In this document: positions 1 to 8,856 of the stretch, piece by piece | Layout: every line of letters starts with the position of its first letter | How positions within the stretch are numbered: position 1 is the stretch's first letter | Origin: Roseobacter sp. GAI101 | Lineage (GTDB): Bacteria; Pseudomonadota; Alphaproteobacteria; Rhodobacterales; Rhodobacteraceae | Length of the DNA: 64,000 bases | Reading direction: 5' to 3' | Assembly (NCBI RefSeq): GCF_000156335.1 | Contig: NZ_DS999213.1 | Span: forward strand, 2,592,929 to 2,656,928 | Notes under the pieces: model-generated | The model's input: the letters and a program-made list of their open reading frames with translations, nothing else | Told to the model about the DNA's origin: nothing | The model's database searches: none | Position numbers and translations under genes: made by a program

Positions 1-2
1 AA

Positions 3-1214
3 CTGCAAAGCGGTGTTACCTTTCATGACGGTACCACGATGGACGCCGAAGACGTGAAATTCAGCCTTGACCGGATCGGGGCCGAAGACAGCGCGAATGC
101 GCAAAAGGCGCTGTATAGTGCCATTTCCGAGGTTAACGTGATTGACCCCGCCACGGTCGAGATCAAGTTGTCCGAACCGAACGGCAACATGCTGTTCAAC
201 CTTGCATGGGGCGACGCCGTGATCGTTGCACCCGAAAGCATCGACAACATCAAGCAGCTGCCCATCGGGACCGGTGCGTTCAAGTTCACCAGCTGGACGC
301 AGGGCGATAACATCATGATCGAAAAGAACCCCAACTACTGGGGTGCGCCTGCCACGTTGGATAAGGCGACGTTCAAGTTCATTTCAGACCCTACAGCGGC
401 GTTTGCATCGGTGATGGCCGAAGACGTGGATGTATTCGTAGGCTTCCCCGCCCCTGAAAACCTGCCCCAATTTGAAGCGGATCCGCGCTTTCAGGTGCTT
501 GTCGGCTCGACCGAGGGCGAAACGATTCTGGCGATGAACAACAAGCAAGCGCCATTCGACAACATCAAGGTTCGCGAAGCCGTGGCCCATGCGATCGACC
601 GTCAGGCGATCATTGATGGCGCGATGTTCGGATACGGCACGCCCATCGGCACCCATTTCGCACCGCACAACCCTGCCTATGTCGATGAAACGGCGATCAG
701 TGCCTTTGACCCGGAAAAATCCAAGGCCCTTCTGGCCGAAGCGGGTTTCCCCGACGGGTTCGAGACAACGCTAGATCTGCCGCCCCCGTCCTACGCACGT
801 CGCGGCGGTGAAATCATCGCGGCACAGCTGGCCGATGTTGGCATCACCGCCAAGATCAATAACGTCGAATGGGCGCAATGGCTTGAAACCGTGTTCAAAG
901 GCAAAAACTTTGGCATGACCATCATCAGCCATACAGAGCCTATGGACATCGGCATCTACGCCAATCCGGATTACTACTTCCAATACGACAATCCGGAATT
1001 CCAGGAACTGATGACCAAGCTGAACGCCACAACAGACCCTGATATGCGGACTGAAATGCTGGCCCAGGCGCAAAAGATCATCGCCGAGGATTACGTGAAC
1101 GGCTACCTGTTCCAGCTTGCCGCGCTGTCGGTTGCCAAGGCGGGTGTTCAAGGTCTGTGGAAGAACGCGCCGACACAAGCGACGGACCTGACAAGCGTCT
1201 CTTGGGCTGAGTAA
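3..1214 (+). CDS. Peptide/nickel-type ABC transporter substrate-binding protein (5' end missing)
   Basis: This is the C-terminal ~404 residues of a family 5 solute-binding protein (SBP_bac_5), the periplasmic receptor of a Dpp/Opp-type importer. The frame is already open at the window edge: the residues before the first internal Met include the family motif FHDGT, followed by DAEDVKFSLDR, so the start codon and signal peptide lie outside the window. Later family hallmarks are visible, such as KVREAVAHAIDRQ near the middle and a C-terminal region rich in Gln and Ala. A terminator hairpin follows directly. The matching permeases begin about 2 kb downstream, separated by two genes on the opposite strand, so this receptor probably belongs to that transporter. 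Oligopeptide, dipeptide or another ligand cannot be told from sequence alone. Confidence 0.9.
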   Translation: MQSGVTFHDGTTMDAEDVKFSLDRIGAEDSANAQKALYSAISEVNVIDPATVEIKLSEPNGNMLFNLAWGDAVIVAPESIDNIKQLPIGTGAFKFTSWTQGDNIMIEKNPNYWGAPATLDKATFKFISDPTAAFASVMAEDVDVFVGFPAPENLPQFEADPRFQVLVGSTEGETILAMNNKQAPFDNIKVREAVAHAIDRQAIIDGAMFGYGTPIGTHFAPHNPAYVDETAISAFDPEKSKALLAEAGFPDGFETTLDLPPPSYARRGGEIIAAQLADVGITAKINNVEWAQWLETVFKGKNFGMTIISHTEPMDIGIYANPDYYFQYDNPEFQELMTKLNATTDPDMRTEMLAQAQKIIAEDYVNGYLFQLAALSVAKAGVQGLWKNAPTQATDLTSVSWAE

Positions 1215-1240
1215 GCCATCAGACCTTTCAATCTGAATGA

Positions 1241-1269
1241 AACGCCTCCGTTTTGCGGGGGCGTTTTTT
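1241..1269 (+). terminator. Rho-independent terminator after the substrate-binding protein
   Basis: A 9-bp stem (AACGCCTCC paired with GGGGGCGTT, one G-T pair) with a 7-base loop is followed by a run of T. It lies 27 bases after the stop codon and ends the binding-protein transcript before the convergent deacetylase-like gene. Confidence 0.85.
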
Positions 1270-1286
1270 GTTGGCGGTCACAATCG

Positions 1287-2402
1287 TCATCCCCAATCGC
1301 GGGCAGCAAGCAACCTGACCATCTGCCTGACCTCATCGCACACGTCCCCCTCGCGCGGGGCATCGCGCAGGGTGGTGAACCAATGATCGGGCGGGTTTTT
1401 ACCACGGCGGTTGCCGTCGAACCGCAAGCCCCGCAAAACCGCTTGTGCGGGGGCGGGCAGCCGGTCGGGCAGGTCTTGCCCATTTAGGATGCCCCAAACC
1501 CCTGTCCACAGACGTCCGACGGACCAGGGGTTATAGCCGCCACCGCCCAGAACCAGCAGGCGCGGTGCCATCCCCATCAATCCGCGCAAAACGGCCCAAT
1601 GTGCGTTGTTAGAGAGGGATAAATGCGACAGCGGGTCTTCTTCGACCGCATCGGCACCGCAGAGCAGGACAATCGCGTCGGGCCTGAACGCCTGCACCCG
1701 AGGCAGGATCAGGTGATCGCGGATATGCGCCATCTCGGTATCATTCAGCCCGCGCGGAACGGGAAGGTTGAACGCATTGCCACCCGCGTCATTTTCAATC
1801 GGACCGGTCCGGGGCCACAGCCGGTCTTCGTGGATCGAGATCATCAGGCAATCGGGATCACCGCCAAATCCCACTTCGACCCCGTCGGGGTGATGCGCGT
1901 CAATGTCGATGTAGGCAATACGCCGGACCCCGTGATGGCGCAGCGATTTCATCGCCAGCACGGGGTCGTTCAGATAGCAAAAACCGTTGGCGCGGTCGGG
2001 CATCCCGTGATGTGTGCCACCGGCGGGGTTATAGATCACGCCGCCGTCGCGCAGCAGTTCACCGGCAAGGATCGATCCGCCCACTGCGGTGGCGGGCCTT
2101 CGAAAAATCTCGGGAAAGACCGGATTGGTCACGCTGCCGATGTCGTGGCGGCGCAAGTCCTCATCCGTGGCGTGCTGGTTCGTTTCGACCCTGTTCAGCG
2201 CCGCGATATAGTCGGGCGTGTGCCATTGTGTCAGCGCCTTGGGTTTGGCACGGGGCGACGTGATGAATTGACCGGACGGCAACCACCCCAAAGCGCGCGA
2301 CAGATCAATGACCGTAGACACTCTGGGCACCCGAAGCGGATGCCAGCGGCCATAGCTCGAGCCGCGAAAAATCTCGTGACCAATGAATCTGGGTACGTCC
2401 AT
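1287..2402 (-). CDS. Histone deacetylase family protein (AcuC/acetylpolyamine amidohydrolase-like)
   Basis: A 371-residue member of the arginase/deacetylase superfamily, zinc-dependent enzymes that remove acetyl groups from lysine, polyamines or small amides. The twin-histidine motif GGTHHGMPDRANGFC is at about residues 128-142 and the metal site IDIDAHHPDG at about 165-174 (Asp168 and His170 as ligands). A GGGGYNP motif, typical of the C-terminal active-site loop, lies near residue 270. The length fits bacterial AcuC-like proteins. It is transcribed towards the end of the binding-protein gene and stands alone. No acetoin genes or acetyl-CoA synthetase are nearby, so an AcuC role is not supported; the substrate is unknown. 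There is no signal peptide, so it is cytoplasmic. Confidence 0.9.
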   Translation of the reverse strand: MDVPRFIGHEIFRGSSYGRWHPLRVPRVSTVIDLSRALGWLPSGQFITSPRAKPKALTQWHTPDYIAALNRVETNQHATDEDLRRHDIGSVTNPVFPEIFRRPATAVGGSILAGELLRDGGVIYNPAGGTHHGMPDRANGFCYLNDPVLAMKSLRHHGVRRIAYIDIDAHHPDGVEVGFGGDPDCLMISIHEDRLWPRTGPIENDAGGNAFNLPVPRGLNDTEMAHIRDHLILPRVQAFRPDAIVLLCGADAVEEDPLSHLSLSNNAHWAVLRGLMGMAPRLLVLGGGGYNPWSVGRLWTGVWGILNGQDLPDRLPAPAQAVLRGLRFDGNRRGKNPPDHWFTTLRDAPREGDVCDEVRQMVRLLAARDWG

Positions 2403-2451
2403 AGCCGCAAAGGTAACCCGCCGCCCGCCGATAGCGAGCCGTCAGGACAAC

Positions 2452-2481
2452 AAAAAAAAGCGGACGCATTTCTGCGCCCGC
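2452..2481 (-). terminator. Rho-independent terminator of the HdeA-like gene
   Basis: Read on the minus strand, GCGGGCGCA and TGCGTCCGC form a 9-bp stem with a GAAA tetraloop, followed by eight T. It is 48 bases beyond the stop codon of the HdeA-like gene and upstream of the deacetylase start, so it separates the two transcripts. Confidence 0.85.
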
Positions 2482-2528
2482 CGATACTCGTTACTAGGGC
2501 AACATAGTCCGCCCATAATTTGCAAAAG

Positions 2529-2975
2529 TTAACGTGTGCCTTCTAGGCCAGCAGCGGCTTCGCCAACTGTCGCATCCAAATTCCGTTCACATACCAGCAT
2601 GAAGCGCTCCAAGGCAGCTTCGTCCATGGGTTCAGCCGTTTCGTTCGACGCCATTGTGTCGCCGCCGGTTGCTTCGACTGCTTTCGGCTCGCCATCGCTC
2701 AGCGATGTTTCGGCTGCCGCACCGTCCGTAGCAACGGATGCCGTGACGTCGGTGGAAGAGTCGGTCGCCTTGGCGTTGCTTTCCATCGATGTACCGTTTG
2801 CACCATCGTCAACTTCGGCAATCGCCATTGTCGCGACTGTCAGCTGGTCTTCCGCGGACAGTGTCTTGTACTCGGCGCAGCTCATCGAGGGGCTCATGTG
2901 TGCAGCAGCAAATGCCGGTGCAGAAACGGTACCCATGAGGGCTGCGATTGCGAGTGTCTTAAACGTATTTGTCAT
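2529..2975 (-). CDS. HdeA/HdeB-like periplasmic protein with an acidic low-complexity insert
   Basis: A 148-residue exported protein. A signal peptide covers about residues 1-24 (hydrophobic core then APAFAAA). The region after it (SMSCAEYKTLSAEDQ) and the C-terminal block (RFMLVCERN) resemble the two conserved parts of the HdeA/HdeB acid-stress chaperones, each with one Cys (Cys33 and Cys129) that could form the family disulfide. Between them lies about 70 residues rich in Ser, Thr, Ala, Asp and Glu, which is longer than in enteric HdeA and looks disordered. The gene has its own terminator and a divergent upstream region shared with the permease genes. The family call is by motif resemblance only; the role is probably envelope stress or proteostasis. 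Confidence 0.55.
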   Translation of the reverse strand: MTNTFKTLAIAALMGTVSAPAFAAAHMSPSMSCAEYKTLSAEDQLTVATMAIAEVDDGANGTSMESNAKATDSSTDVTASVATDGAAAETSLSDGEPKAVEATGGDTMASNETAEPMDEAALERFMLVCERNLDATVGEAAAGLEGTR

Positions 2976-3031
2976 TCTAAAAAATCCTACTGGTTGCTCT
3001 ACTGTATCTTCACCGAACTAACCCGATGGAG

Positions 3032-3047
3032 TCCGGAAGGTTCCGGA
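3032..3047. promoter_or_regulatory. Perfect palindrome TCCGGAA-GG-TTCCGGA between divergent genes
   Basis: A 7-bp perfect inverted repeat with a 2-base centre lies 57 bases upstream of the HdeA-like gene and 122 bases upstream of the permease gene. It has the size and symmetry of a dimeric regulator site. No matching regulator gene is adjacent, so the binding protein is unknown. The rest of this 194-base divergent gap shows no clear consensus promoter. Confidence 0.35.
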
Positions 3048-3169
3048 TATGATCGACAAATTTTTTCCTGACGCTGGTTTTTCAGGCCTTAAACCTCTGC
3101 CTCCAAACAACTTTATTTCTTCATCTTTATACTCTGGACCCTTCATTGATCCGCGCCTAACGTAGCGAA

Positions 3170-4117
3170 ATGATCCGCTATACCCTGAAACGCCTGCTTT
3201 CCCTGTGCATCAGCCTTGCTGTGGCATCGCTGGTGATTTTCACCGTCATCGAAGTCGCCCCCGGCGATCCGGCGTCCTTTATGCTGGGGATTAATTCCCA
3301 GCCCGAAACCCTGGCGGCCCTGCGGACAGAACTGGGATTGGATGCCTCAAAGGTGGAACGCTATCTATCTTGGGTCGGCGGCTTGCTGACCGGAGATTTC
3401 GGCACCTCATATACCTATCGCACCCCCGTCGCCGATATGATCTCGGCGCGCATGTGGGTGTCGCTGCCGCTGGCGCTTTATGCGCTGGTCCTGTCGACGC
3501 TGATTGCATTTCCCGCTGGCATCTATGCTGCCTCGCGGCGCGGCGGGCCCGGCGATGTGGGGGTGATGGGGGCCACGCAACTGGGCGTCGCTGTGCCGAA
3601 CTTCTGGTTTGCGATGATGCTGGTGCTGATATTCGCGATCAACCTGCGTTGGTTCGCCGCCGGGGGTTTCGTGGGCTGGGACAAGGGCCTTTGGGCTGGC
3701 CTGCACGCGCTGACGTTGCCCGCGATTGCGCTGGCCCTGCCCCAAGCTGCGATCCTGGCGCGCGTCATGCGGTCGTCATTGTTGGATGTTCTGGGCGAAG
3801 ACTACATGCGTACCGCCCGCGCCAAGGGCTTAACCGCGCGTCAGGCGCTGTGGCGGCACGGGCTGCGCAATGCGTTAATCCCTGTGCTGACCATCATCGG
3901 GCTGCAATTTTCGTTCCTGCTGGCTGGATCCATCATTATCGAACAGGTGTTTTATCTGCCGGGGCTGGGGCGGCTGGTGTTTCAATCGATCTCTGCACGC
4001 GATCTGATCGTGGTAGAATCCGTCGTCATGCTGTTGGTGTTTTCCGTGATCCTGGTGAATTTTCTGGTCGATCTGGCATATGCCGCCGTCGACCCACGGC
4101 TTAGGACACGCTCATGA
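3170..4117 (+). CDS. ABC transporter permease, DppB/OppB type
   Basis: A 315-residue inner-membrane permease of the BPD_transp_1 family. It begins with a transmembrane segment (residues about 9-30), followed by the typical periplasmic loop containing PGDPA, then five more membrane segments. The EAA-type coupling loop is visible as DYMRTARAKGL near residues 206-216, which contacts the ATPase. It overlaps the next permease by 4 bases (ATGA). The start has no strong ribosome binding site; it was chosen because the DppB-type N-terminus MIRYTLKRLLSL begins exactly here. It works with the adjacent permease, the fused ATPase and most likely the binding protein at the left edge. Confidence 0.92.
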   Translation: MIRYTLKRLLSLCISLAVASLVIFTVIEVAPGDPASFMLGINSQPETLAALRTELGLDASKVERYLSWVGGLLTGDFGTSYTYRTPVADMISARMWVSLPLALYALVLSTLIAFPAGIYAASRRGGPGDVGVMGATQLGVAVPNFWFAMMLVLIFAINLRWFAAGGFVGWDKGLWAGLHALTLPAIALALPQAAILARVMRSSLLDVLGEDYMRTARAKGLTARQALWRHGLRNALIPVLTIIGLQFSFLLAGSIIIEQVFYLPGLGRLVFQSISARDLIVVESVVMLLVFSVILVNFLVDLAYAAVDPRLRTRS

Positions 4118-4929
4118 ACCGCAATCTGATCCTTGGCGGCGCATTGACGGCGGTGTTCGTGCTGGCTGCGGTGGTGTCATTTGTCTGGACGCCGTTCGAC
4201 CACACGGCAATGGACATCCCGAACAAACTTCAGGGACTGGGTGGCACCCATCTGCTGGGGACCGACCATTTCGGCCGCGATATCCTGAGCATGATCATGG
4301 TCGGGGCGCGGACCTCGATCGCGGTGGCGCTGGTCGCTGTGGGGATCGGCATGGGCCTTGGTATCCCGCTGGGCCTCTGGGCGGCAGCGCGACGCGGATC
4401 GCTGGTAGACGAGATCATCATGCGCGGCAACGATCTGGTTTTCGCCTTTCCCAGCCTTGTTATCGCCATCCTGATCACGGCTATTTTCGGGGCCAGTGCC
4501 ATCAACGCCATCATTGCCATCGGCATCTTCAATATCCCCGTTTTTGCCCGCATCACCCGTGGTGCGGCACTAAGCCTTTGGGAACGTGAATTTATCCTTG
4601 CCGCGCGGGTTGCCGGAAAGTCGGCGGCGCGCATATCGGTCGAACATATCCTGCCCAATGTCACCAACCTGTTGATCGTTCAGGGCACCATCCAGTTCAG
4701 TCTGGGTATCCTGGCCGAAGCAGGTCTGTCCTATGTCGGGCTTGGTGCGCAACCGCCCACGCCCTCGTGGGGGCGGATGCTGGCAGATGCACAGACACTT
4801 GTGTCCATCGCGCCGCACATGGCGTTGATGCCCGGTTTTGCGATCATCCTTACTGTGCTGGGCCTGAACCTGATGGGCGATGGCCTGCGCGACCATCTGG
4901 ACCCACGGCTGCGGGTGGCGCGGGCATGA
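4114..4929 (+). CDS. ABC transporter permease, DppC/OppC type
   Basis: A 271-residue second permease of the importer. An N-terminal membrane segment is followed by the DppC hallmark GTDHFGRDILS at about residues 49-59, then the membrane domain and the coupling loop REFILAARVAGKS near residues 155-167. The start overlaps the upstream stop (ATGA) and the stop overlaps the ATPase start in the same way, so the three membrane-complex genes are translationally coupled. It forms a heterodimer with the preceding DppB-type permease. Confidence 0.92.
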   Translation: MNRNLILGGALTAVFVLAAVVSFVWTPFDHTAMDIPNKLQGLGGTHLLGTDHFGRDILSMIMVGARTSIAVALVAVGIGMGLGIPLGLWAAARRGSLVDEIIMRGNDLVFAFPSLVIAILITAIFGASAINAIIAIGIFNIPVFARITRGAALSLWEREFILAARVAGKSAARISVEHILPNVTNLLIVQGTIQFSLGILAEAGLSYVGLGAQPPTPSWGRMLADAQTLVSIAPHMALMPGFAIILTVLGLNLMGDGLRDHLDPRLRVARA

Positions 4930-6527
4930 CGCTGTTGAACATCACCAACCTGTCGCTGGCGATCCACAGCTTCGAGATTCTGCATGACGTGACGCTGTCC
5001 GTGAACCCCGGCGAAATCGTCGCGGTGACGGGCGAAAGCGGGTCGGGGAAATCGATGACCGCACTGGCCGCCATGCAACTGCTGCCCAAGGGCGCGCGCG
5101 CCACGGGCCACGTGATGCTGGGCGACGATGACCTGCTGACGCTGTCCGAACGCGCCCTGTGCGATATCCGCGGCAATGACATCGGTATGGTATTTCAGGA
5201 GCCGATGACCGCGCTGAACCCTGTCCAGACCATTGGTACACAGGTGGCCGAAACGATCCGTGTCCATGACCGGTCGGTGTCGCGCGATGCTGCCTTTGCC
5301 AAGGCTGCCGAAACGCTGGAACGTGTTGGCCTGCCCCAAGACCGGTTTCCTCTGACCCGCTATCCCCACGAATTGTCCGGTGGCCAGCGCCAGCGTGTCG
5401 TGATCGCCATGGCCATCGCCCTGCGCCCCCGGCTGTTGATCGCGGATGAACCGACGACGGCGCTGGATGTGACGACCCAGGCGCAGATACTTGACCTGCT
5501 CAAGGGCCTCGCCAAACAAGACAACATGGGCCTCCTGATGATCACCCATGATCTGGCCGTCGTTGCGGATATGGCCGACCGCATTATCGTCATGCGCAAG
5601 GGCGAGGTCGTCGAACAAGGCGAAACCCAGGCACTGCTGCGCAACATGCGGCATCCCTATACCCAAATGCTGTTTGCCGCATCGAACCACAAGGTAACCT
5701 TGCCGCCAGCCCCTGCGCCGAAACCGCTTCTTGAAGTCCACAAGCTAAGCCGGGATTACAGCCTGCCGCGCAAGACCCTTTTTGGCAAACCCGACAGCTT
5801 TCGCGCCGTCGATGATGTGTCCTTTACCATCCAGCGCGGTGAACGGCTGGGTCTGGTCGGTGAATCCGGTTGTGGAAAATCGACCCTGACACGGGCGATC
5901 TTGGGGCTTGAGCAGGTTCAAGCCGGCACAATCACCCTTGACGGTGAACCCGTCTTTACCGGCACGAAACCCAACCTTGCCGTGCGGCGCAAGATGCAGG
6001 TGGTGTTTCAGGACCCTTTCGGCAGCTTCAATCCCCGCCACCGTGTGGACCGTCTGATCACCGAACCGTTTCACCTGCTATCCGACCCGCCCCAAGGCAC
6101 AGCGCATGACGCCGCCATTGCCGAGGCGCTGACCGCCGTTGGCCTGGCCCCAGGCGATGCGCGTAAATACATCCACGAATTTTCCGGCGGCCAGCGCCAG
6201 CGTATCGCAATTGCCCGCGCATTGATCATTCGCCCCGATCTGATCCTGTTTGATGAAGCAGTCAGCGCGCTTGACGTGTCGGTCCGCGCCCAGATCCTGG
6301 ATCTGCTGGCCGATCTCTGCAAAGCCTATGACCTGACGTACTTGTTTATCTCCCATGATCTGTCAGTCGTGCGCACCGTGACGGACAGGGTGCTGGTGAT
6401 GAAATCCGGGAAGATCGTCGAACAGGGGGAAACTCAGGCCGTGTTCGAAGACCCGCAACACCCCTATACCCAAAAGCTGCTGGCCGCCGCCCCTGTTCTG
6501 CCCGAATTCGAAAGCCAAACAGCATGA
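4926..6527 (+). CDS. Fused double ATP-binding protein of peptide ABC transporter (DppD-DppF type)
   Basis: A 533-residue protein carrying two complete ABC ATPase domains in one chain, replacing the separate DppD and DppF subunits. The first domain has Walker A GESGSGKS (residues 36-43), signature LSGGQRQR and Walker B LLIADEP. The second has Walker A GESGCGKS at about residue 312, signature FSGGQRQR and Walker B LILFDEA. Each domain ends with the oligopeptide-transporter extension HPYTQ. The start at the ATGA overlap with the permease gives the standard N-terminus; longer upstream starts would run inside the permease. It overlaps the following GNAT gene by 4 bases. Confidence 0.93.
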   Translation: MTLLNITNLSLAIHSFEILHDVTLSVNPGEIVAVTGESGSGKSMTALAAMQLLPKGARATGHVMLGDDDLLTLSERALCDIRGNDIGMVFQEPMTALNPVQTIGTQVAETIRVHDRSVSRDAAFAKAAETLERVGLPQDRFPLTRYPHELSGGQRQRVVIAMAIALRPRLLIADEPTTALDVTTQAQILDLLKGLAKQDNMGLLMITHDLAVVADMADRIIVMRKGEVVEQGETQALLRNMRHPYTQMLFAASNHKVTLPPAPAPKPLLEVHKLSRDYSLPRKTLFGKPDSFRAVDDVSFTIQRGERLGLVGESGCGKSTLTRAILGLEQVQAGTITLDGEPVFTGTKPNLAVRRKMQVVFQDPFGSFNPRHRVDRLITEPFHLLSDPPQGTAHDAAIAEALTAVGLAPGDARKYIHEFSGGQRQRIAIARALIIRPDLILFDEAVSALDVSVRAQILDLLADLCKAYDLTYLFISHDLSVVRTVTDRVLVMKSGKIVEQGETQAVFEDPQHPYTQKLLAAAPVLPEFESQTA

Positions 6528-6985
6528 CAATCACGATTACCCCCGTGTCAGAGCCTGATCGCGCCGTCCTGGACGCCATGGCCAAAGCTTATTTCGCAGA
6601 ACTCCTGCCCGACGGCCCGCCCTATTACCCGTCAGCCCTGGATCGCTACTGGATCGAACGCGGCCGCCACCCCTACCTGATCAACACGGACGGCAAGCCT
6701 ATCGGTTTTGCGCTGGTCTGGAACCATCCCGATGGCACCCACGAACTGACCGAATTCACCATACTGCCGGCGCACCGGCATCAAGGAATCGGCACGCAAG
6801 CCGCGCATCTGATCTTCAACGCACTTGGCGGCGACTGGACCCTCGGCGTCGCGGCCCTGTCCCCCGGCGGCATGCCCTTCTGGCAACAATGCCTGACCGA
6901 TTGCGAAAATGCCTGCGAGATCACCCAGGGCCCGCCAAAGACGGTCCATCAATGCGGCAGTTTTACATTCAGAATCGAACGCTAG
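6524..6985 (+). CDS. GNAT family N-acetyltransferase
   Basis: A 153-residue acetyltransferase. The central segment ELTEFTILPAHRHQGIGTQAA contains the acetyl-CoA pyrophosphate-binding motif (R/Q-x-x-G-x-G, here RHQGIG, around residues 86-91). The C-terminal part is a typical GNAT beta-bulge region. It starts by a 4-base overlap with the transporter ATPase, so it is very likely co-transcribed with the importer and may acetylate an imported or derived amine. The substrate is not predictable. Confidence 0.85.
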   Translation: MTITITPVSEPDRAVLDAMAKAYFAELLPDGPPYYPSALDRYWIERGRHPYLINTDGKPIGFALVWNHPDGTHELTEFTILPAHRHQGIGTQAAHLIFNALGGDWTLGVAALSPGGMPFWQQCLTDCENACEITQGPPKTVHQCGSFTFRIER

Positions 6986-7048
6986 CGCTTGGCGAGGCCG
7001 ACCAATAATCCTAGCATCGCAAAAAACAACACAACCGGAGGGGACATT

Positions 7049-7795
7049 ATGCGTCTGACAGGAAAAACCGCAATCGTAACCGGAGGAGCCTCGGGCTTTG
7101 GCGCAGGCATCGTCCGCCGCTTCCTGCAAGAAGGCGCGCAGGTGATGGTGGCTGACATCAATGGCGCTGCTGCCGATCAATTCGCGTCTGAAATGGGCGA
7201 TCACGCCATCGCGCAGCAGGTTGACGTGGGCGACGGACCGTCCGTGCAGGCGATGACAGACGCCGCGCTTGCGGCGTGGGGGCATATCGACATCCTGATC
7301 AACAACGCAGGCGTCTCCCACATGCCCGCCCCCCTTGATACGATCAGCGAAGACGATTTTGACCGCGTCACCCGGGTGAATATGAAATCCGTCTACCTCA
7401 CCGCCCGCAGCATCGTGCCGCATATGAAGGAACGGGGCACCGGGGCGATCCTCAATGTTGCCTCGACGGCAGGGGTTTCCCCGCGTCCCAACCTCAACTG
7501 GTACAATGCCTCCAAGGGGTGGATGATCACCGCAACCAAAACCATGGCGGTCGAACTTGCCCCCAATGGCATCCGCGTCAATGCCATCAACCCCGTTGCA
7601 GGCGAAACGCCCCTGCTGACCACCTTCATGGGCGAAGACACCCCCGAAATTCGCGCCAAATTCCTGTCCACGATCCCCTTGGGCCGCTTCAGCCAACCCG
7701 AAGACATGGGCAACGCTGCCCTGTTCCTGTGTTCGGACGAGGCCAGCATGATCACCGGCATCGCCCTCGAAGTTGACGGTGGACGCTGCATCTGA
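7049..7795 (+). CDS. SDR family oxidoreductase (glucose/3-ketoacyl reductase-like)
   Basis: A 248-residue classical short-chain dehydrogenase. Visible motifs are the NAD(P) site TGGASGFGAGI (residues 11-21), NNAG near residue 89, a catalytic Ser in NVASTAG and the YxxxK pair in WYNASKGW near residue 155. The C-terminus ALEVDGGRCI is the usual SDR ending. The start was placed at the ATG that follows a strong GGAGGGG ribosome binding site at 7037-7043; a start 60 bases earlier in the same frame would add an unrelated leader. It sits 63 bases after the GNAT gene and 65 bases before the P1 peptidase. Confidence 0.9.
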   Translation: MRLTGKTAIVTGGASGFGAGIVRRFLQEGAQVMVADINGAAADQFASEMGDHAIAQQVDVGDGPSVQAMTDAALAAWGHIDILINNAGVSHMPAPLDTISEDDFDRVTRVNMKSVYLTARSIVPHMKERGTGAILNVASTAGVSPRPNLNWYNASKGWMITATKTMAVELAPNGIRVNAINPVAGETPLLTTFMGEDTPEIRAKFLSTIPLGRFSQPEDMGNAALFLCSDEASMITGIALEVDGGRCI

Positions 7796-7860
7796 CCCGG
7801 CTTCATTTTGCCAAATAAACTCCCCGCGGAGCGTCCCGCACTTTCGACAGGCTCTGACCC

Positions 7861-8856
7861 ATGAAAACCGGTCCCAAAAACCTCATCACGGATATCCAGG
7901 GCCTCCGCGTGGGCAATGCCCAGGATGATGCGCTGAAATCCGGGGCTACCGTTCTGACGGCCGATAGACCGTTTACCGCCTCTGTCCACGTCATGGGCGG
8001 CGCGCCGGGAACGCGCGAAACCGATCTGCTTGCCCCGGATAAATCCGTGGCGGCGGTCGATGCGCTGGTGCTGTCGGGCGGGTCGGCCTATGGGCTTGAT
8101 GCCTGTTCCGGTGCCGTGGACGGGCTGCGGGCGGCAGGGCGTGGGTTCAGGGTCGGCAATGCCACGATCCCCTTGGTACCGGGCGCAATTCTCTTTGATC
8201 TGCTTAATGGCGGCGACAAGACTTGGGCCGACAACCCCTATCGCGCGCTTGGGCGATCGGCTTTCGACACTGCAAGCGACAGCTTTGCCTTGGGGACCAT
8301 CGGGGCCGGCACCGGCGCGCTGAGCGCTATGGTGAAAGGGGGGCTTGGGTCAGCCTCGCTGCAGCTGCCGGATGGTACGATGGTCGGCGCGTTGGTCGCG
8401 GCAAATCCCGTAGGTGCGGTGACGACCCCCGGCGACCGCCATTTCTATGCGGCACCGTTCGAAATGGGGACCGAATATGGCGGTTTGGGTCCTGACACAA
8501 CCAGTGGTCTGGGCCTTGACCTGACCAGCCGCAAGACCGCCGCCATGTCGCCCCGTGAAAATACGACAATCGCGATCGTCGCCACCGATGCGACCCTGAC
8601 AAAGGCGCAATGCCAACGGATGGCCGTCGCGGCCCATGACGGTATCGGGCGTGCAACGGTGCCCGCGCATACGCCCCACGATGGTGATCTTGTCTTTGCG
8701 CTCAGCACCGACGGGCATCAGGTCGCAGACAATATGCTGGCCTTGATCGGCCATGCGGCGTCGCTGTGTCTGGCCCGCGCCATTGCCCGTGCAATTTACC
8801 ACGCGACACCTGCCCCCGGCGATCTGCTGCCCTGCTGGAGCGACCTGAATGCCTGA
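7861..8856 (+). CDS. P1 family peptidase (DmpA/NylC-type self-processing aminopeptidase)
   Basis: A 331-residue Ntn-hydrolase of the P1 (S58) family, which includes the D-/beta-aminopeptidases DmpA and BapA and the nylon oligomer hydrolase NylC. The family segments SGGSAYGLDAC and KGGLGSASLQL are present. Known members cut themselves before a Thr or Ser nucleophile. Here the motif ENTTIAIVATDA places the predicted cleavage between Asn234 and Thr235, giving alpha and beta chains. It overlaps the following hydrolase gene by 8 bases. Its position behind a peptide importer suggests that it hydrolyses unusual imported peptides or amides, but that link is inference. Confidence 0.88.
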   Translation: MKTGPKNLITDIQGLRVGNAQDDALKSGATVLTADRPFTASVHVMGGAPGTRETDLLAPDKSVAAVDALVLSGGSAYGLDACSGAVDGLRAAGRGFRVGNATIPLVPGAILFDLLNGGDKTWADNPYRALGRSAFDTASDSFALGTIGAGTGALSAMVKGGLGSASLQLPDGTMVGALVAANPVGAVTTPGDRHFYAAPFEMGTEYGGLGPDTTSGLGLDLTSRKTAAMSPRENTTIAIVATDATLTKAQCQRMAVAAHDGIGRATVPAHTPHDGDLVFALSTDGHQVADNMLALIGHAASLCLARAIARAIYHATPAPGDLLPCWSDLNA

